The position numbers were made by a program, and so were the translations under genes. The notes below the pieces were generated by a model, which worked only from the letters and a program-made list of their open reading frames with translations, made no database searches and was not told where the DNA came from. Shown here piece after piece: positions 63,611-64,000 of a stretch of 64,000 bases of DNA (positions within the stretch are counted from its first letter, which is position 1; each line of letters begins with the position of its first letter). This stretch comes from Rhodospirillales bacterium. GTDB taxonomy: Bacteria; Pseudomonadota; Alphaproteobacteria; Rhodospirillales; Shumkoniaceae. The DNA lies in NCBI GenBank assembly GCA_018432935.1, contig JAHDSF010000023.1, forward strand, positions 62,001 to 126,000. The letters are read 5' to 3'.

Positions 63611-64000
63611 TCACTCGGCGGCCTTGGTCACGCGCTTCTTGCGATAGTCGCTGACGGCCGCCTTGATAGCGTCTTCCGCAAGCACTGAGCAATGGATCTT
63701 CACCGGCGGCAGCGCCAGGTGCTGCGCGATTTCGGTGTTCTTGATGCTCACGGCTTCTTCCAGGGTCTTGCCCTTGACCCATTCGGTCACCAGCGAGCTG
63801 GAGGCGATCGCCGAGCCGCAGCCGAAGGTCTTGAACTTGGCGTCCTCGATGATGCCCTGCTCGTTGACTAGAATCTGGAGCTTCATCACGTCGCCGCAAG
63901 CCGGCGCGCCGACAAGGCCGGTCCCGACGTTGGTGGAATCCTTGTCAAGCGAGCCCACGTTGCGCGGGTTCTCGTAGTGGTCGACGACCTTGTCGCTGTA
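63611..64000 (-). CDS. iscU: IscU, Fe-S cluster scaffold (5' end beyond window)
   Basis: 129 residues are in the window, starting YSDKVVDHYENPRNVGS, so only the first two or so codons lie off the right edge. Conserved cluster residues are Cys in APACGDVMKL near residue 36, FGCGSAIASS near residue 61, and KIHCSVLAEDAI near residue 105. Asp in GAPACGD and the LPPVKIH motif (HscA-binding) are intact. It is the platform on which IscS, frataxin and ferredoxin build [2Fe-2S] clusters. iscS and iscR are expected upstream beyond 64000. Confidence 0.97.
   Translation of the reverse strand, partial: YSDKVVDHYENPRNVGSLDKDSTNVGTGLVGAPACGDVMKLQILVNEQGIIEDAKFKTFGCGSAIASSSLVTEWVKGKTLEEAVSIKNTEIAQHLALPPVKIHCSVLAEDAIKAAVSDYRKKRVTKAAE

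Overview
The window looks like an alphaproteobacterial chromosome, most likely Rhodospirillales-like. It is GC-rich and densely packed, with many 1-10 nt gene overlaps. It carries both an ISC-type operon (iscU-iscA-hscB-hscA-fdx-iscX) and a SUF operon, a RquA-like rhodoquinone enzyme, TRAP and TTT solute transporters, and a CGFS glutaredoxin/BolA pair. I saw no rRNA, tRNA, CRISPR array, transposase or integrase.

Layout. 1-2500: 3' part of sufC (cut by the window edge), sufB and an Rrf2-type Fe-S regulator, with a visible promoter/operator. 2587-14066: an accessory cluster of small operons on both strands. It encodes a CDP-alcohol phosphatidyltransferase, a flippase-like membrane protein, a sulfatase-fold membrane enzyme, a creatininase-family hydrolase, GTP cyclohydrolase II with a degenerate extra domain, a reductase-only RibD, cytochrome b561, a small secreted protein, an SGNH enzyme, a methyltransferase, a GT4 glycosyltransferase, a PTPS/QueD-fold protein lacking catalytic residues, and a BchC-like dehydrogenase. 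Together they resemble an uncharacterised pathway that converts GTP-derived pyrimidine/pterin chemistry into a lipid- or sugar-linked product. This is my leading candidate for an undescribed system. 14147-16895: dinB, a histidine phosphatase, bolA, grxD and a clear terminator.

17039-30821: a solute-uptake block. It has a TRAP transporter (dctPQM) with a GntR regulator and an isocitrate/isopropylmalate-type dehydrogenase, then an ABC sugar-type importer without its ATPase, then a LysR regulator divergent from a cytoplasmic sulfatase plus TctC-TctB-TctA. Both binding-protein genes (dctP, tctC) are followed by a strong intercistronic hairpin. 30832-40206: glnS, a TetR-controlled RND efflux pair with a perfect palindromic operator, a GST, a YcgN-family cysteine-cluster protein, a YgjP-like metallopeptidase and a Tat-exported polyferredoxin. 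40356-46486: a signalling block with a NarL-type regulator, a 1248-residue hybrid kinase, a receiver lacking its phospho-acceptor Asp, and a PAS kinase. 46611-50383: a B3/B4-domain protein, TetR, an Atm1-like ABC exporter and msrA.

50744-54500 is a visibly lower-GC island. It has three translationally coupled genes: a DUF4297/Cap4-like nuclease, a small middle component, and a Rad50-like ATPase with a zinc hook. This is the architecture of an ABC-three-component (ABC-3C) conflict/defence system. The island lies between two inverted copies of the same palindromic repeat. 54830-59955: a PhyH dioxygenase whose last codons lie in one of those repeats, an EamA transporter, mnmA, a DUF599 protein, the rquA-like gene and a glycine-zipper secreted protein whose ribosome-binding site lies in a hairpin. 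59976-64000: the ISC operon on the minus strand, with iscU running off the right edge.
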